Below, piece by piece: positions 29,131 through 39,827 of a DNA stretch of 64,000 nt. This stretch comes from Ferribacterium limneticum (GTDB lineage: Bacteria; Pseudomonadota; Gammaproteobacteria; Burkholderiales; Rhodocyclaceae): contig NZ_CP075190.1 of the NCBI RefSeq assembly GCF_020510585.1, positions 3,594,001 through 3,658,000 of the forward strand, written 5' to 3'. A model generated the notes under the pieces. That model did no database searches. It saw nothing but the letters and a program-made list of their open reading frames with translations, and had not been told where the DNA came from. Numbering within the stretch: position 1 is the first letter of the stretch; every line of letters begins with the position of its first letter. The translations under genes were made by a program, and so were the position numbers.

Positions 29131-31260
29131 TTACTCCGCGCCCCGCGCATCCTGCGCCAAATAAATGTGCCCCGGCGACAAACCGGCACGAAATCGCTCA
29201 TGTATCGCTTTGTAAGCCGTTTCGAGATGACCGGTAAACTTTTTGGCATCAAACAGGGGTGCGGCAAGTCGGTTCCGGGCAAGTTTTTGCTTGATGGACT
29301 GAAGCCGATCCGGCGTGCTCGCCAATTCGACAGCCAGATTTTCGTAATCCTGTTGCGTCGTCGTGATGAGCTCGGAAAGGCCGATTGCGTTCAGCAGACT
29401 GGCCGCCACCCGCGCCGCAAAGGATTGGCCGAGACAGGTCAGCACAGGCAACCCGGCCCACAGCGCATCGCTTGTCGTGGTGTGGGCATTGTAGGGCAGT
29501 GTATCCAGAAACAAATCCGCCAAAGCAATGCGTGCCAGGTGTTCGGGTAGCGGCACGCGCTCTGCAAACACCAGCCGCTCCGAATCTACGCCATGCACAG
29601 ACGCTTCATGGCGCAGATTGGCCGCGGCGTCCGGATTGGCCTTGAAAAGCCACAATACCGAACCAGGAACCCGCTTGAGAATCCGCATCCAGCCTTCAAA
29701 AACTGACGGTGTAATCTTGTGGTTATTGTTGAAACAGGCAAATACAAAACCACTGGCGGGAAAGCCAAGTTCAGCGCGCGTAAATTCTCTGGGGGAAATT
29801 TGTCGCCGGGTATCATTTACTTGATAACTATCAGGCAGATAGACGACTTTCTCGGCATAGAAAACCTGACTTTCTTCGGGAATGAGCACCCGGTCAGCAA
29901 CAATGTAATCCATATAGCTCGCCGCCATCGTTCCCGGATAGCCCAGATAATTCACCTGTACAGGTGCCGCCCTGTAAGCAAAAATCCCCGACCTGGCGTC
30001 TTTGGTATACCCCTTGAGATCCACGGCAATATCGATTTCCAAGTCGCGAGAAAGCTGCGCCACCTCCTTGTCGGAGCGATGGCGAACATCAATAAACTGA
30101 TCAAATGCTGCTGATACCCGCGCCCGCATTTCATCCTGGATATCCGGCCCGAATGAAAATCCGATCAGTTCAAATTTGTTCTTGTCATGCAGCTCAAATA
30201 ACTCTGCCATCAGATACATCGTGGCGTGATTTTGAAAATCTGCCGAGTAATAGCCAATACGTAGCTTTTCGTGGCATGGCGGCTTTATCTCCAGCCCAAG
30301 GTCGCTGCACCCGGGTGCTTCATCCTGCACATATTGAGCCGCAACTTGGCGATGCACAGCCGGATCATCCGTTAGCGCCAGAATGGGGAAGGGAGAAATA
30401 ACTCGCCTGCCATTCGCTATCTGCTGAACAACCACATCTAGGGTTTCAGCAAAACTGCTCCAGTCACAAATATGCATTCGTGCACTGAGCAAGTTACCCA
30501 GAACTCTATCGCCGTACAGACTCCAAGCCTGCTCTTGAATCTCTCCGCTCCGAGCGCCAGACAACAGGCTTTCCCCATTGGGGTCTAGCCGAAGGCTTTC
30601 GAGAAAGCAGGGGATGGCGTCGATATATTTTTCCTGATCCAAAAATGCCGCACCTCGATTTCTCCAAGTTTCAACGGACTTCGGGTTGATTTCGAGAGAT
30701 TTGCGGGCGACCACCTCGGCAAGCTCATATTTTTTTTGCCGGTTCAAGACGGCACTCAGGTTTATGTAGGCCTGGGCAAGATCAGGCTGAATCTCAAGCG
30801 CTTTTTTGAACGATGACTCCGCCTCCTCAAGTCGCCCTTCTTTTTCGTACAGCATCCCCAAATTCGAATGCGCAAAGGCAAAGCGTGGGGCCAGCGATAG
30901 CGCTCGCCTGAGGCATTGCTCGGCCTCGCGCAAGGCTCCAAGCTCGAGAAACTGAAAGCCGATACTGTTCTGGGCGTCGGAATTGTCGCGCGTCAGGGAG
31001 GACGACTGTTTCAGGGCAGCAATCGACTGTTTGCCTTGACCCAAACCGCGATAAGCGATGCCAAGGTTATACCAAGCCTCCGGCGATTTGGGCATTCGGC
31101 GAATCGCCTGCTGACACCAGCCGACAGCCACTGAATATTGACCTTGGGCGTTGGCCATGTGGGCCAATGCTATGCATTGAGCAATGAATTGGTGTTGCAT
31201 TCGGGACGAAAAATATCCTGGTCGAGTTTTACTCAATTTGATCGCGAACCAAGCGCTCAT
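29131..31260 (-). CDS. TPR protein with GT41 (O-GlcNAc transferase/SPINDLY-like) domain
   Basis: A 709-residue protein with several tetratricopeptide repeats in the first 240 residues (AWYNLGIAYRGLGQGKQSIAALKQ, AFAHSNLGMLYEKEGRLEEAE, AYINLSAVLNRQ). A GT41 glycosyltransferase region follows, with GYYSADFQNHATMYLMAELFELHD and GLPVLTCLGQSFAARVAAS. Such proteins glycosylate proteins, for example flagellin, or transfer GlcNAc-like sugars. Its base composition is visibly more AT-rich than its neighbours, suggesting recent acquisition. The start is not certain (31260 or 31200). Confidence 0.75.
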   Translation of the reverse strand: MSAWFAIKLSKTRPGYFSSRMQHQFIAQCIALAHMANAQGQYSVAVGWCQQAIRRMPKSPEAWYNLGIAYRGLGQGKQSIAALKQSSSLTRDNSDAQNSIGFQFLELGALREAEQCLRRALSLAPRFAFAHSNLGMLYEKEGRLEEAESSFKKALEIQPDLAQAYINLSAVLNRQKKYELAEVVARKSLEINPKSVETWRNRGAAFLDQEKYIDAIPCFLESLRLDPNGESLLSGARSGEIQEQAWSLYGDRVLGNLLSARMHICDWSSFAETLDVVVQQIANGRRVISPFPILALTDDPAVHRQVAAQYVQDEAPGCSDLGLEIKPPCHEKLRIGYYSADFQNHATMYLMAELFELHDKNKFELIGFSFGPDIQDEMRARVSAAFDQFIDVRHRSDKEVAQLSRDLEIDIAVDLKGYTKDARSGIFAYRAAPVQVNYLGYPGTMAASYMDYIVADRVLIPEESQVFYAEKVVYLPDSYQVNDTRRQISPREFTRAELGFPASGFVFACFNNNHKITPSVFEGWMRILKRVPGSVLWLFKANPDAAANLRHEASVHGVDSERLVFAERVPLPEHLARIALADLFLDTLPYNAHTTTSDALWAGLPVLTCLGQSFAARVAASLLNAIGLSELITTTQQDYENLAVELASTPDRLQSIKQKLARNRLAAPLFDAKKFTGHLETAYKAIHERFRAGLSPGHIYLAQDARGAE

Positions 31261-31383
31261 TTGACATGCAGCATATTGATTCGATACGGTTTGCTAGGCC
31301 TCGAATTCTACATTAAACCCCCTGCCAGGCAGCCGGATGCGGGCTTTTCGATTAAAATGCGGCCTTTCCCGCCGGACCAAGCC

Positions 31384-32394
31384 ATGAGCGCCGAACTTTC
31401 GATTCCCCCACATAGCCTTTCCATCGTCGTCCCGTTCTACAACGAGGAAGACAATATCGCGCCGCTGGTCAAGCGCGTGCATGAGGCGCTGGTTGGTTAC
31501 AACTACCCGTGGGAGCTGGTGCTGGTCGATGACGGCAGCAGCGACGCCACCGTGGATCGTGCCGTGCAGTGTTCGCGCGAATACGGCCCGCACGTTCGCG
31601 TTGTTGAGCTGACGCGCAACTTCAAGCAGACCGCCGCCATGCAGGCTGGTATCGATGCGGCGCGTGGCGACGTGATCGTGACCATGGACGGCGATTTGCA
31701 GAACGATCCGATCGACATTCCGCGCATGGTTGCCCGGCTGATCAACGAAGATCTCGATCTGGTCGCCGGCTGGCGCCAGAACCGTCAGGACGGCCTGTTT
31801 CTGCGCAAGATTCCGTCGAAGATCGCCAACAAGCTGATCGCCCGGATGACCGGCGTCCATCTGCGCGACTACGGCTGCAGCCTCAAGGCTTTCCGCGGCA
31901 GCGTGATCAAGAGCGTGCGCCTGTACGGCGAAATGCACCGTTTCATTCCGGCCTGGCTGGCTACGGTGACGACGCCGCGCCGCATCGCCCAAGAGCCGAC
32001 GACGCACCATGCGCGCACGGCCGGCGTTTCGAAGTACGGCATTTCGCGCACCTTCCGGGTCATTCTCGATTTGATCGCGGTGTATTTCTTCATGCGCTTC
32101 CGCGCTCGTCCCGGCCACTTTTTCGGCGGCATCGGCCTCGGTCTGACTGCCCTGTCCGGTCTGATCATGACCTGGCTGGCCTGGGTCAAATTCGGCCTCG
32201 GTGAAAACATCGGCGGCCGTCCGCTGCTCATCGTCGGCATCGGCATGCTGATTGCCGGGATCCACTTCATCACGACCGGCGTGCTGTCTGAACTTATGGC
32301 TCGCATCTACTTCGAGTCTGGCACTATCCGCTCCTACTCGGCGCGTCCGGAACGCGATCTGGCGGCTGACGAAGGCTGGCACAAGTCGGCGTGA
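31384..32394 (+). CDS. GT2 family undecaprenyl-phosphate sugar transferase (ArnC/DPM-type)
   Basis: A 336-residue inner-membrane glycosyltransferase. The GT-A nucleotide-sugar domain (SIVVPFYNEEDNI, VLVDDGSSDATVDR, TMDGDLQNDP) is followed by the long RTFRVILDLIAVYFFMRFRARP helix and two C-terminal TMs (FGGIGLGLTALSGLIMTWLAWV, LIVGIGMLIAGIHFITTG). It likely attaches a sugar to undecaprenyl phosphate for use by the ArnT-like protein encoded next (4-base overlap). ATG 31384 is chosen because the upstream frame lacks coding character. Confidence 0.88.
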   Translation: MSAELSIPPHSLSIVVPFYNEEDNIAPLVKRVHEALVGYNYPWELVLVDDGSSDATVDRAVQCSREYGPHVRVVELTRNFKQTAAMQAGIDAARGDVIVTMDGDLQNDPIDIPRMVARLINEDLDLVAGWRQNRQDGLFLRKIPSKIANKLIARMTGVHLRDYGCSLKAFRGSVIKSVRLYGEMHRFIPAWLATVTTPRRIAQEPTTHHARTAGVSKYGISRTFRVILDLIAVYFFMRFRARPGHFFGGIGLGLTALSGLIMTWLAWVKFGLGENIGGRPLLIVGIGMLIAGIHFITTGVLSELMARIYFESGTIRSYSARPERDLAADEGWHKSA

Positions 32395-33851
32395 ATCCTA
32401 CGGTCAACGGCAAAAACAGCGTGAAATGGCTGTTTGGCCTGACGGCCGTCCTGCTCGCCTGGCGCTTCTGGCTGCTGCCCAATCTGGGCATCTCGCTCTA
32501 CGTCGACGAGGCGCAATACTGGACCTGGGCACAGCACCTCGATTGGGGCTATTTCTCCAAGCCGCCCGGCGTCGCGGCACTGATCTGGCTGTCTACCGCG
32601 CTGTTCGGCGACGGGCTGGTCGGCGTCAAGGCGCTGTCCATGCTCTGTTATCCGCTCGCCGCTGCTGCCTGCTGGGCGATTGCCCGGCGGCTCTACGACG
32701 AGCGTGTCGCTTTCTGGTCGGCCGTTGCAGTTTTAACGCTGCCGATTTTTTCCTGGCTCGGCCTCTTTGTTTCCACCGATGCACTGCTTACGCTGTTCTG
32801 GGCGCTGGCGCTGTGGGCTTTCCTGCGCGCTCTGGACAGCGATTCGTGGGGCGACTGGCTGCTGCTCGGCTTGGTCTGCGGCCTCGGCCTGCTCTCCAAA
32901 TACACGATGGCTGCGTGGCTCGGCGCGGCCTTCCTTTTCCTGCTGGCCTTTCATCGGCCACGACTGGCCTCGGCCAAACCCTGGCTGGCGGTCGGGCTGG
33001 CGCTGTTGATCCTGTCGCCGAACATCATCTGGAATTTCACTCACGACTTCCCGACGCTCAAGCACACCGCCGACATCACGCTGAACCGTCAATCCGGCGG
33101 CGGGCTGGCCTCGCTCGGCGAATTTTGGGCGGCTCAGTGGATCGCCTTCGGCCCGGTACTCGGCAGCGTTTTCGTGCTGCTCCTCGTCCGTGTTCGCGAA
33201 AGCTGGCGCGACGACCGGACCCGGCTCCTGCTGTGGTTTGCGCTGCCGCTGTGGATCGTCGTCTCGGCGCAGGCCATGAAGAGCAGCGCCAACGCCAACT
33301 GGGCGGCGCCCGCTTTTGCGCCGGCCGTGATCGCCGCCGTGGCCTGGCTGCTGCAGCGCGAGAAGAAAAAACTGCTGATTGCTGGCTTGGCCGTCAACTT
33401 GTTGATCGTCGGACTGGTTTATCACTGGCCGCAGGTGATTGCCACGGTCAACCCGGAAAAACAGGCAAAATTGAACCCGTTCAAGCGCGCCATGGGCTGG
33501 GACGAACTGGGCCGGCAACTGAAACCGATTCTGCAGGCTCACCCGGACAGCGTACTCGTAGCCGACAACCGCACCTTGCTCGCCCACATGCTGTACGAGC
33601 TGCGCGACCTCAAGCCACTCGCCGCCAGCTGGAACCCTTCCGGCATCGCCAGCGACCATTACAAGCTGACGACCGATCTGCGCCCCTACGTCGGCAAGGA
33701 TGCGATCCTGATCACCGACACGGCGCCGGGCGCCGACTTCGCCCCCCGCTTCGCCAGCATCGAAAAGTTAGCCACGCTGAAAGCGCCGCTCGACGCCACG
33801 ACCAGCCGCGACATGGATGTTTACCTGCTGCATGACTTCAAGGGTTACTGA
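32391..33851 (+). CDS. ArnT/GT39-type polyprenol-dependent glycosyltransferase
   Basis: A 486-residue polytopic protein with the periplasmic-loop motif YVDEAQYWTWAQHLDWGYFSKPPGVA and about 10-11 TM helices, typical of lipid A aminoarabinose/mannosyl transferases (PMT_2). It likely transfers a sugar from undecaprenyl phosphate to a periplasmic acceptor such as lipid A. The gene starts with GTG overlapping the previous stop. Two dispersed elements lie in it: one at its start (NPTVNGKNS) and one at IATVNPEKQAKLNP. Confidence 0.85.
   Translation: MNPTVNGKNSVKWLFGLTAVLLAWRFWLLPNLGISLYVDEAQYWTWAQHLDWGYFSKPPGVAALIWLSTALFGDGLVGVKALSMLCYPLAAAACWAIARRLYDERVAFWSAVAVLTLPIFSWLGLFVSTDALLTLFWALALWAFLRALDSDSWGDWLLLGLVCGLGLLSKYTMAAWLGAAFLFLLAFHRPRLASAKPWLAVGLALLILSPNIIWNFTHDFPTLKHTADITLNRQSGGGLASLGEFWAAQWIAFGPVLGSVFVLLLVRVRESWRDDRTRLLLWFALPLWIVVSAQAMKSSANANWAAPAFAPAVIAAVAWLLQREKKKLLIAGLAVNLLIVGLVYHWPQVIATVNPEKQAKLNPFKRAMGWDELGRQLKPILQAHPDSVLVADNRTLLAHMLYELRDLKPLAASWNPSGIASDHYKLTTDLRPYVGKDAILITDTAPGADFAPRFASIEKLATLKAPLDATTSRDMDVYLLHDFKGY
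32400..32434 (+). repeat. Dispersed USS-like element, copy 8
   Basis: Core at 32400-32408, A5 tract at 32412-32416 and a GTGAAATGG second tract. It forms codons 4-15 of the ArnT-like gene, sense. Confidence 0.65.
33444..33478 (+). repeat. Dispersed USS-like element, copy 9
   Basis: Core ACGGTCAAC at 33444-33452, then GGAAAAAC and GGCAAAATTGAA. In the ArnT-like gene, sense (ATVNPEKQAKLN). Confidence 0.85.
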
Positions 33852-34521
33852 ACTGCGCGTCGCCGGCATCGTTTTTGCGCTGCTGGCGGTGCTGTTTGTC
33901 GCCTTTCCGGAGATCGACCTGGCCGCCAGCCGCGTTTTCTATCGCGACGGCAAATGGGCGTTTTCCGGCGGCAACTGGCCGCTGTTCGAACTGCTCTACC
34001 GCGGCACGCCGCGCGTCGGACAGGCCTTGCTGGCCATCCTCGCCGGCGGTCTGCTGCTCGCCAGTATCAAGCGCCTGCGCTGGCTGCATGCGCGGCGGAC
34101 GACCTTCGGCTTCCTGCTCGCCGCCGCACTGCTCGGGCCGGTGCTGCTCGTCGATGCCACGCTCAAGGATGGCTGGCACCGGGCCCGCCCGGCAACGGTG
34201 GCTGAATTCAACGGCCCCTTCAAATTCACCCCGGCCTTCGTCCCGACCGACCAGTGCCCGAAAAATTGCTCCTTCGTCAGCGGTCATGTGGCCACCGCCG
34301 CCTTCGTCATGGCCTTCGGCTGGCTGGGCGCGCCGGCTGTCCGGCGACGCTGGCTGCTGGCCAGCCTGGCCACCGGCACGCTGCTCGCCGTGGTGCGCAT
34401 GACAGCCGGCGGGCATTTCCTGTCCGACACGATCTTCGCGTGGTTCGCGACCTATTTCAGCCTGTGGCTGACGGAATGGATTTTCCGGCGGCTGAAATGG
34501 CTACCGCCGACCGAAAAATAA
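33832..34521 (+). CDS. PAP2 superfamily lipid phosphatase (LpxE-like)
   Basis: A 229-residue membrane phosphatase with the three PAP2 signatures: K-x6-RP as LKDGWHRARP (near residue 107), SGH as CSFVSGHVA, and R-x5-H-x3-D as RMTAGGHFLSD. It probably removes phosphate from lipid A or polyprenyl pyrophosphate in the periplasm. It overlaps the end of the ArnT-like gene and completes a GT2-ArnT-PAP2 lipid modification cassette. Confidence 0.88.
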   Translation: MTSRVTELRVAGIVFALLAVLFVAFPEIDLAASRVFYRDGKWAFSGGNWPLFELLYRGTPRVGQALLAILAGGLLLASIKRLRWLHARRTTFGFLLAAALLGPVLLVDATLKDGWHRARPATVAEFNGPFKFTPAFVPTDQCPKNCSFVSGHVATAAFVMAFGWLGAPAVRRRWLLASLATGTLLAVVRMTAGGHFLSDTIFAWFATYFSLWLTEWIFRRLKWLPPTEK

Positions 34522-34529
34522 GCATTCCC

Positions 34530-34564
34530 ACGGTCAACTGGAAATAACGCCCAAAAACAAAAAC
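34530..34564 (+). repeat. Dispersed USS-like element, copy 10
   Basis: Core at 34530-34538, GGAAATAAC and CCAAAAACAAAA tracts. It lies directly after the PAP2 stop codon, partly overlapping the terminator arm. Confidence 0.8.
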
Positions 34565-34590
34565 CGCCGGACTCGGCGGTTTTTGTTTTT
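34559..34590 (+). terminator. Intrinsic terminator after PAP2 gene
   Basis: AAAAACCGCCG-GACT-CGGCGGTTTTT, a perfect stem with T-tract and a second TTTTT run. It isolates the glycosylation operon from the island to the right. Confidence 0.85.
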
Positions 34591-34601
34591 GGGTCGCCTG
34601 C

Positions 34602-34624
34602 GATCAATCGACCCGCGTATCGAG
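34602..34624. repeat. Left copy of 23-bp direct repeat (trpE 3'-end duplicate)
   Basis: Starts GATCAATCGACCCGCG and is identical over 23 bp to 53586-53608, which contains the last codons and stop of trpE. Read on the minus strand it encodes LDTRVD-stop, as in TrpE. It marks the left edge of the acidic amino-acid island. Confidence 0.85.
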
Positions 34625-34633
34625 CCCCCAGGC

Positions 34634-34679
34634 TTCGGAAATCCGAACGCCCGCCCTGCCGAAACATCGGGAATCCGGC
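34634..34679. promoter_or_regulatory. Paired AauR-type enhancer sites upstream of aspA
   Basis: Site 1 TTCGG-AAAT-CCGAA at 34634-34647 is a perfect palindrome; site 2 ATCGG-GAAT-CCGGC at 34666-34679 is weaker. Their centres are 32 bp apart (three helical turns). Site 1 is centred about 103 bp upstream of the -24 GG. The form equals the TTCGG-N4-CCGAA motif I recall for AauR. Confidence 0.8.
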
Positions 34680-34741
34680 ACTCTCGCCGCTTCTCCCCGA
34701 AAAACCCTCTAAAAATCAATGCCCGGCAAAACAGTTGTCGC

Positions 34742-34757
34742 TGGCATGGCACGTGCA
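34742..34757 (+). promoter_or_regulatory. Sigma-54 promoter of aspA
   Basis: TGGCATG-GCAC-GTGCA has GG and GC 10 bp apart as required (-24/-12), with mismatches only at C6 to T and the first T of TTGC to G. It lies 55 bp upstream of the aspA ATG. Confidence 0.75.
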
Positions 34758-34811
34758 ATTAATAGCAAACCGGACGCCCCCCGCCCGACCACAACACGCA
34801 CAGGAGACAGC

Positions 34812-36236
<1,425 letters not shown>

Positions 36237-36277
36237 GCCAGCGCCCTTCATTCAATGCACAAAACAAGGAAACCATC

Positions 36278-37582
36278 ATGAAAATGAACCGGTTAACCAC
36301 CCTGATCATGATCGCCATGGTGCTCGGCGTCATTGTCGGCTACGCCTGCAACACCATGGCCGGCGGCCCGGCCGCCGCCAAGGAAATCGCCGGCTACTTC
36401 GGCATCCTGACCGACATCTTCCTGCGCCTGATCAAGATGATCATCGCCCCGCTCGTCTTCGCCACCCTGGTCGTCGGCCTGGCCGGCATGGGCGACTCGA
36501 AGACGGTCGGCCGGATCGGTGCCAAGGCGCTTGGCTGGTTCGTCGCCGCCTCGCTGTGCTCGCTGGCCCTTGGTCTGGTCTTCGCCAACCTGCTGCAACC
36601 CGGCGCCAATCTGGGCGTGCCGTTGCCCGAACTGGGCGCCGCGGTCGGCCTGAAAACCAGCGCGCTGAACCTCAAGGATTTCATCACCCACGTCTTCCCG
36701 AAGAATTTCTTCGAGGCGATGGCGGCCAATGAAATCCTGCAGATCCTCGTCTTCGCCGTCTTCTTTGGCCTTGCGCTCGGCCACCTGCATAACCAGGCGG
36801 CGCGCAGCCTGGTGAACACGATGGAAGAAGTCGTGCACGTCATGCTCAAGGTCACCGACTACGTCATGCGCTTCGCCCCGATCGGCGTTTTCGGCGCTGT
36901 CGCCGGCATCATCACGACCCAGGGCCTGGGCATGCTGGTCGTCTTCGGCAAGCTGCTGGCCAGCTTCTACATCGCCCTCGCCGTTCTCTGGCTGGTGCTT
37001 ATCGCGGCCGGCTACTTCGTGCTCGGCAAGGAAGTCTTCCGCCTGCTCAAGCTGGTGCGCAGCCCGATGTTGCTCGGCTTCTCGACGGCCAGCAGCGAAT
37101 CGGCCTACCCCAAGCTCATGGAGCAGCTCGAGAAGTTCGGCGTCAAGGACCGCATCACCGGCTTCGTCCTGCCGCTCGGCTACTCCTTCAACCTCGACGG
37201 CTCGATGCTCTACTGCGCCTTCGCCGCGCTGTTCATCGGCCAGGCCTATGGCATCGACCTCAGTCTGGGAACGCAGATCACCATGCTGCTGGTCCTCATG
37301 ATCTCGAGCAAGGGCGTCGCCGGCGTGCCGCGTTCCTCGCTGGTCGTCGTTGCCGCCGTGCTGCCGATGTTCGGACTGCCCGAAGCAGGCTTGCTGCTGA
37401 TCCTCGGCATCGACCACTTCCTCGACATGGGGCGCACGGCGACCAACGTGCTCGGCAACGCCATCGCCACCGCCGTCGTCGCCAAATGGGAGAAGGCCAT
37501 CGACCCGGTGGACGAGTCCCTCGCCGACGTCGATGACGCGCTGCCGGTCGCCGGCGAGGACGCCGTGCCGGTCACCGCCTGA
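36278..37582 (+). CDS. Dicarboxylate/acidic amino-acid:cation symporter (DAACS/SDF family)
   Basis: A 434-residue inner-membrane carrier of the GltP/DctA family with eight TM helices and re-entrant hairpins. Family motifs are FSTASSESAYPKLMEQ, PLGYSFNLDGSMLYC and ISSKGVAGVPRSS. It likely takes up aspartate, or C4-dicarboxylates such as the fumarate formed by AspA. It begins 41 bases after aspA with AAGGAAACC before its ATG; a terminator follows. Confidence 0.9.
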   Translation: MKMNRLTTLIMIAMVLGVIVGYACNTMAGGPAAAKEIAGYFGILTDIFLRLIKMIIAPLVFATLVVGLAGMGDSKTVGRIGAKALGWFVAASLCSLALGLVFANLLQPGANLGVPLPELGAAVGLKTSALNLKDFITHVFPKNFFEAMAANEILQILVFAVFFGLALGHLHNQAARSLVNTMEEVVHVMLKVTDYVMRFAPIGVFGAVAGIITTQGLGMLVVFGKLLASFYIALAVLWLVLIAAGYFVLGKEVFRLLKLVRSPMLLGFSTASSESAYPKLMEQLEKFGVKDRITGFVLPLGYSFNLDGSMLYCAFAALFIGQAYGIDLSLGTQITMLLVLMISSKGVAGVPRSSLVVVAAVLPMFGLPEAGLLLILGIDHFLDMGRTATNVLGNAIATAVVAKWEKAIDPVDESLADVDDALPVAGEDAVPVTA

Positions 37583-37632
37583 CCATCCCTCCTCTGGGTT
37601 CGGCCGCCCCCCGCGCCGAACCCTCTTGCTTG

Positions 37633-37661
37633 ACCCGGTGCCTCGCACCGGGTCTTTTTTT
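37633..37661 (+). terminator. Intrinsic terminator after the symporter gene
   Basis: ACCCGGTGC-CTC-GCACCGGGT stem followed by C and seven T. It closes the aspA-symporter transcript. Confidence 0.88.
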
Positions 37662-37670
37662 GAGTTCGCC

Positions 37671-38426
37671 ATGACTATCGACTGGTTCATCCTCGCCCCC
37701 GCCGCCTTCTTCGCCGGCATGGTCGACGCCGTGGTCGGCGGCGGCGGTCTGATCCAGATTCCGGTCTTGCTCTCCGCCTTCCCGCAGGCCGGCATCCCAA
37801 CGCTGTTCGGCACCAACAAGGTGTCGAGCATCGCCGGCACCGGCGCCTCGTTGTGGCGTTACGCCCGCGCCGTGCGCATTCCCTGGCGGCTGGTGCTGCC
37901 TGCCACGGCCGCCGCGCTGCTCGGTGCCTGGCTGGGCGCCGCCGTGGTCGCCTGGATTCCGCGCGAGGCGATGCGGCCGCTGGTCGTCGTCATGATGCTC
38001 GCCGTCGCCATCTACACCTTCCTGCGCAAGAACCTGGGCCAGGAGGAAACCCACGAACCACGCCCCGGCGACCTTTGGCGCGGCGCCCTGTTCGGGCTGG
38101 TCATCGGTTTCTACGACGGCTTCTTCGGGCCGGGCACCGGCAGCTTCCTGATCTTCGGCTTCGTCCGCCTGTTCGGCATGGACTTCATCCGCGCCTCGGC
38201 CAGCGCCAAGGTCGTCAATTTCGCCACCAACATTTCGGCCATCGGCTTCTTCGCCAGCCACGGCCCCATCCTGTGGGCGGTCGGCCTGACCATGGCGGCC
38301 TGCAATCTGGCCGGCGCCTACGTCGGCACCCACCTCGCCCTGAAACACGGCGCCGGCTTCATCCGCAAGGCCTTCCTCGGCGTCGTCAGCGTGCTGATCG
38401 TCAAGCAACTGATTGAAGTCTTCTGA
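37671..38426 (+). CDS. TSUP family membrane protein (TauE/SafE, YfcA-like)
   Basis: A 251-residue polytopic protein of the TSUP (TauE/SafE) family, with the N-terminal half AAFFAGMVDAVVGGGGLIQIPVLL, TNKVSSIAGTG, and the repeated second half GFYDGFFGPGTGSFLIFGFVRLFGMDFIRASASAKVVNFATN. Members export sulfite, sulfoacetate or other anions; the YfcA branch is of unknown substrate. ATG 37671 is chosen over the longer frame, which reads through the preceding terminator. Confidence 0.87.
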   Translation: MTIDWFILAPAAFFAGMVDAVVGGGGLIQIPVLLSAFPQAGIPTLFGTNKVSSIAGTGASLWRYARAVRIPWRLVLPATAAALLGAWLGAAVVAWIPREAMRPLVVVMMLAVAIYTFLRKNLGQEETHEPRPGDLWRGALFGLVIGFYDGFFGPGTGSFLIFGFVRLFGMDFIRASASAKVVNFATNISAIGFFASHGPILWAVGLTMAACNLAGAYVGTHLALKHGAGFIRKAFLGVVSVLIVKQLIEVF

Positions 38427-38443
38427 AACGGCGGCCGCACGCA

Positions 38444-38488
38444 TCGAAAAACCGATGGCCCGCATCGGCCAAGCCTCGACATTCCGTC
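38444..38488. promoter_or_regulatory. Paired AauR-type enhancer sites upstream of ansB
   Basis: TCG-AAAAAC-CGA at 38444-38455 and CTCGA-CATT-CCGTC at 38475-38488; centres 38449.5 and 38481.5, again 32 bp apart. The first is about 115 bp upstream of the -24 GG. Matches to the aspA site are imperfect, so the call rests on spacing and co-occurrence. Confidence 0.6.
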
Positions 38489-38562
38489 AAAAACACCGGG
38501 CACCATAAAACCATTTCCCAATAAATCAATCACATAACAACAAACGGCATTCCCCTAACATC

Positions 38563-38578
38563 TGGCATGACCCGTGCT
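38563..38578 (+). promoter_or_regulatory. Sigma-54 promoter of ansB
   Basis: TGGCATG-ACCC-GTGCT has the GG/GC spacing and the same two deviations from consensus as the aspA promoter. 54 bp upstream of the ansB ATG. Confidence 0.75.
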
Positions 38579-38580
38579 GA

Positions 38581-39693
<1,113 letters not shown>

Positions 39694-39827
39694 GCCAGCG
39701 CAGTTTGACTAGCTGAACCAGCGGCGGGCCCAGCGGCCCGCCCGGCTCCCCCGTTTCAGACAAGACACCGATGCCGCATCGCCGATGCCGGCAGGGACCC
39801 ACTTTTTCTCGAATCAAGGATCGCACC

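Noticed and set aside
39723..39746. GC-rich hairpin between ansB and the porin
   Set aside because: No T-tract follows, so it is not called as a terminator; it could be an mRNA processing or stability element.
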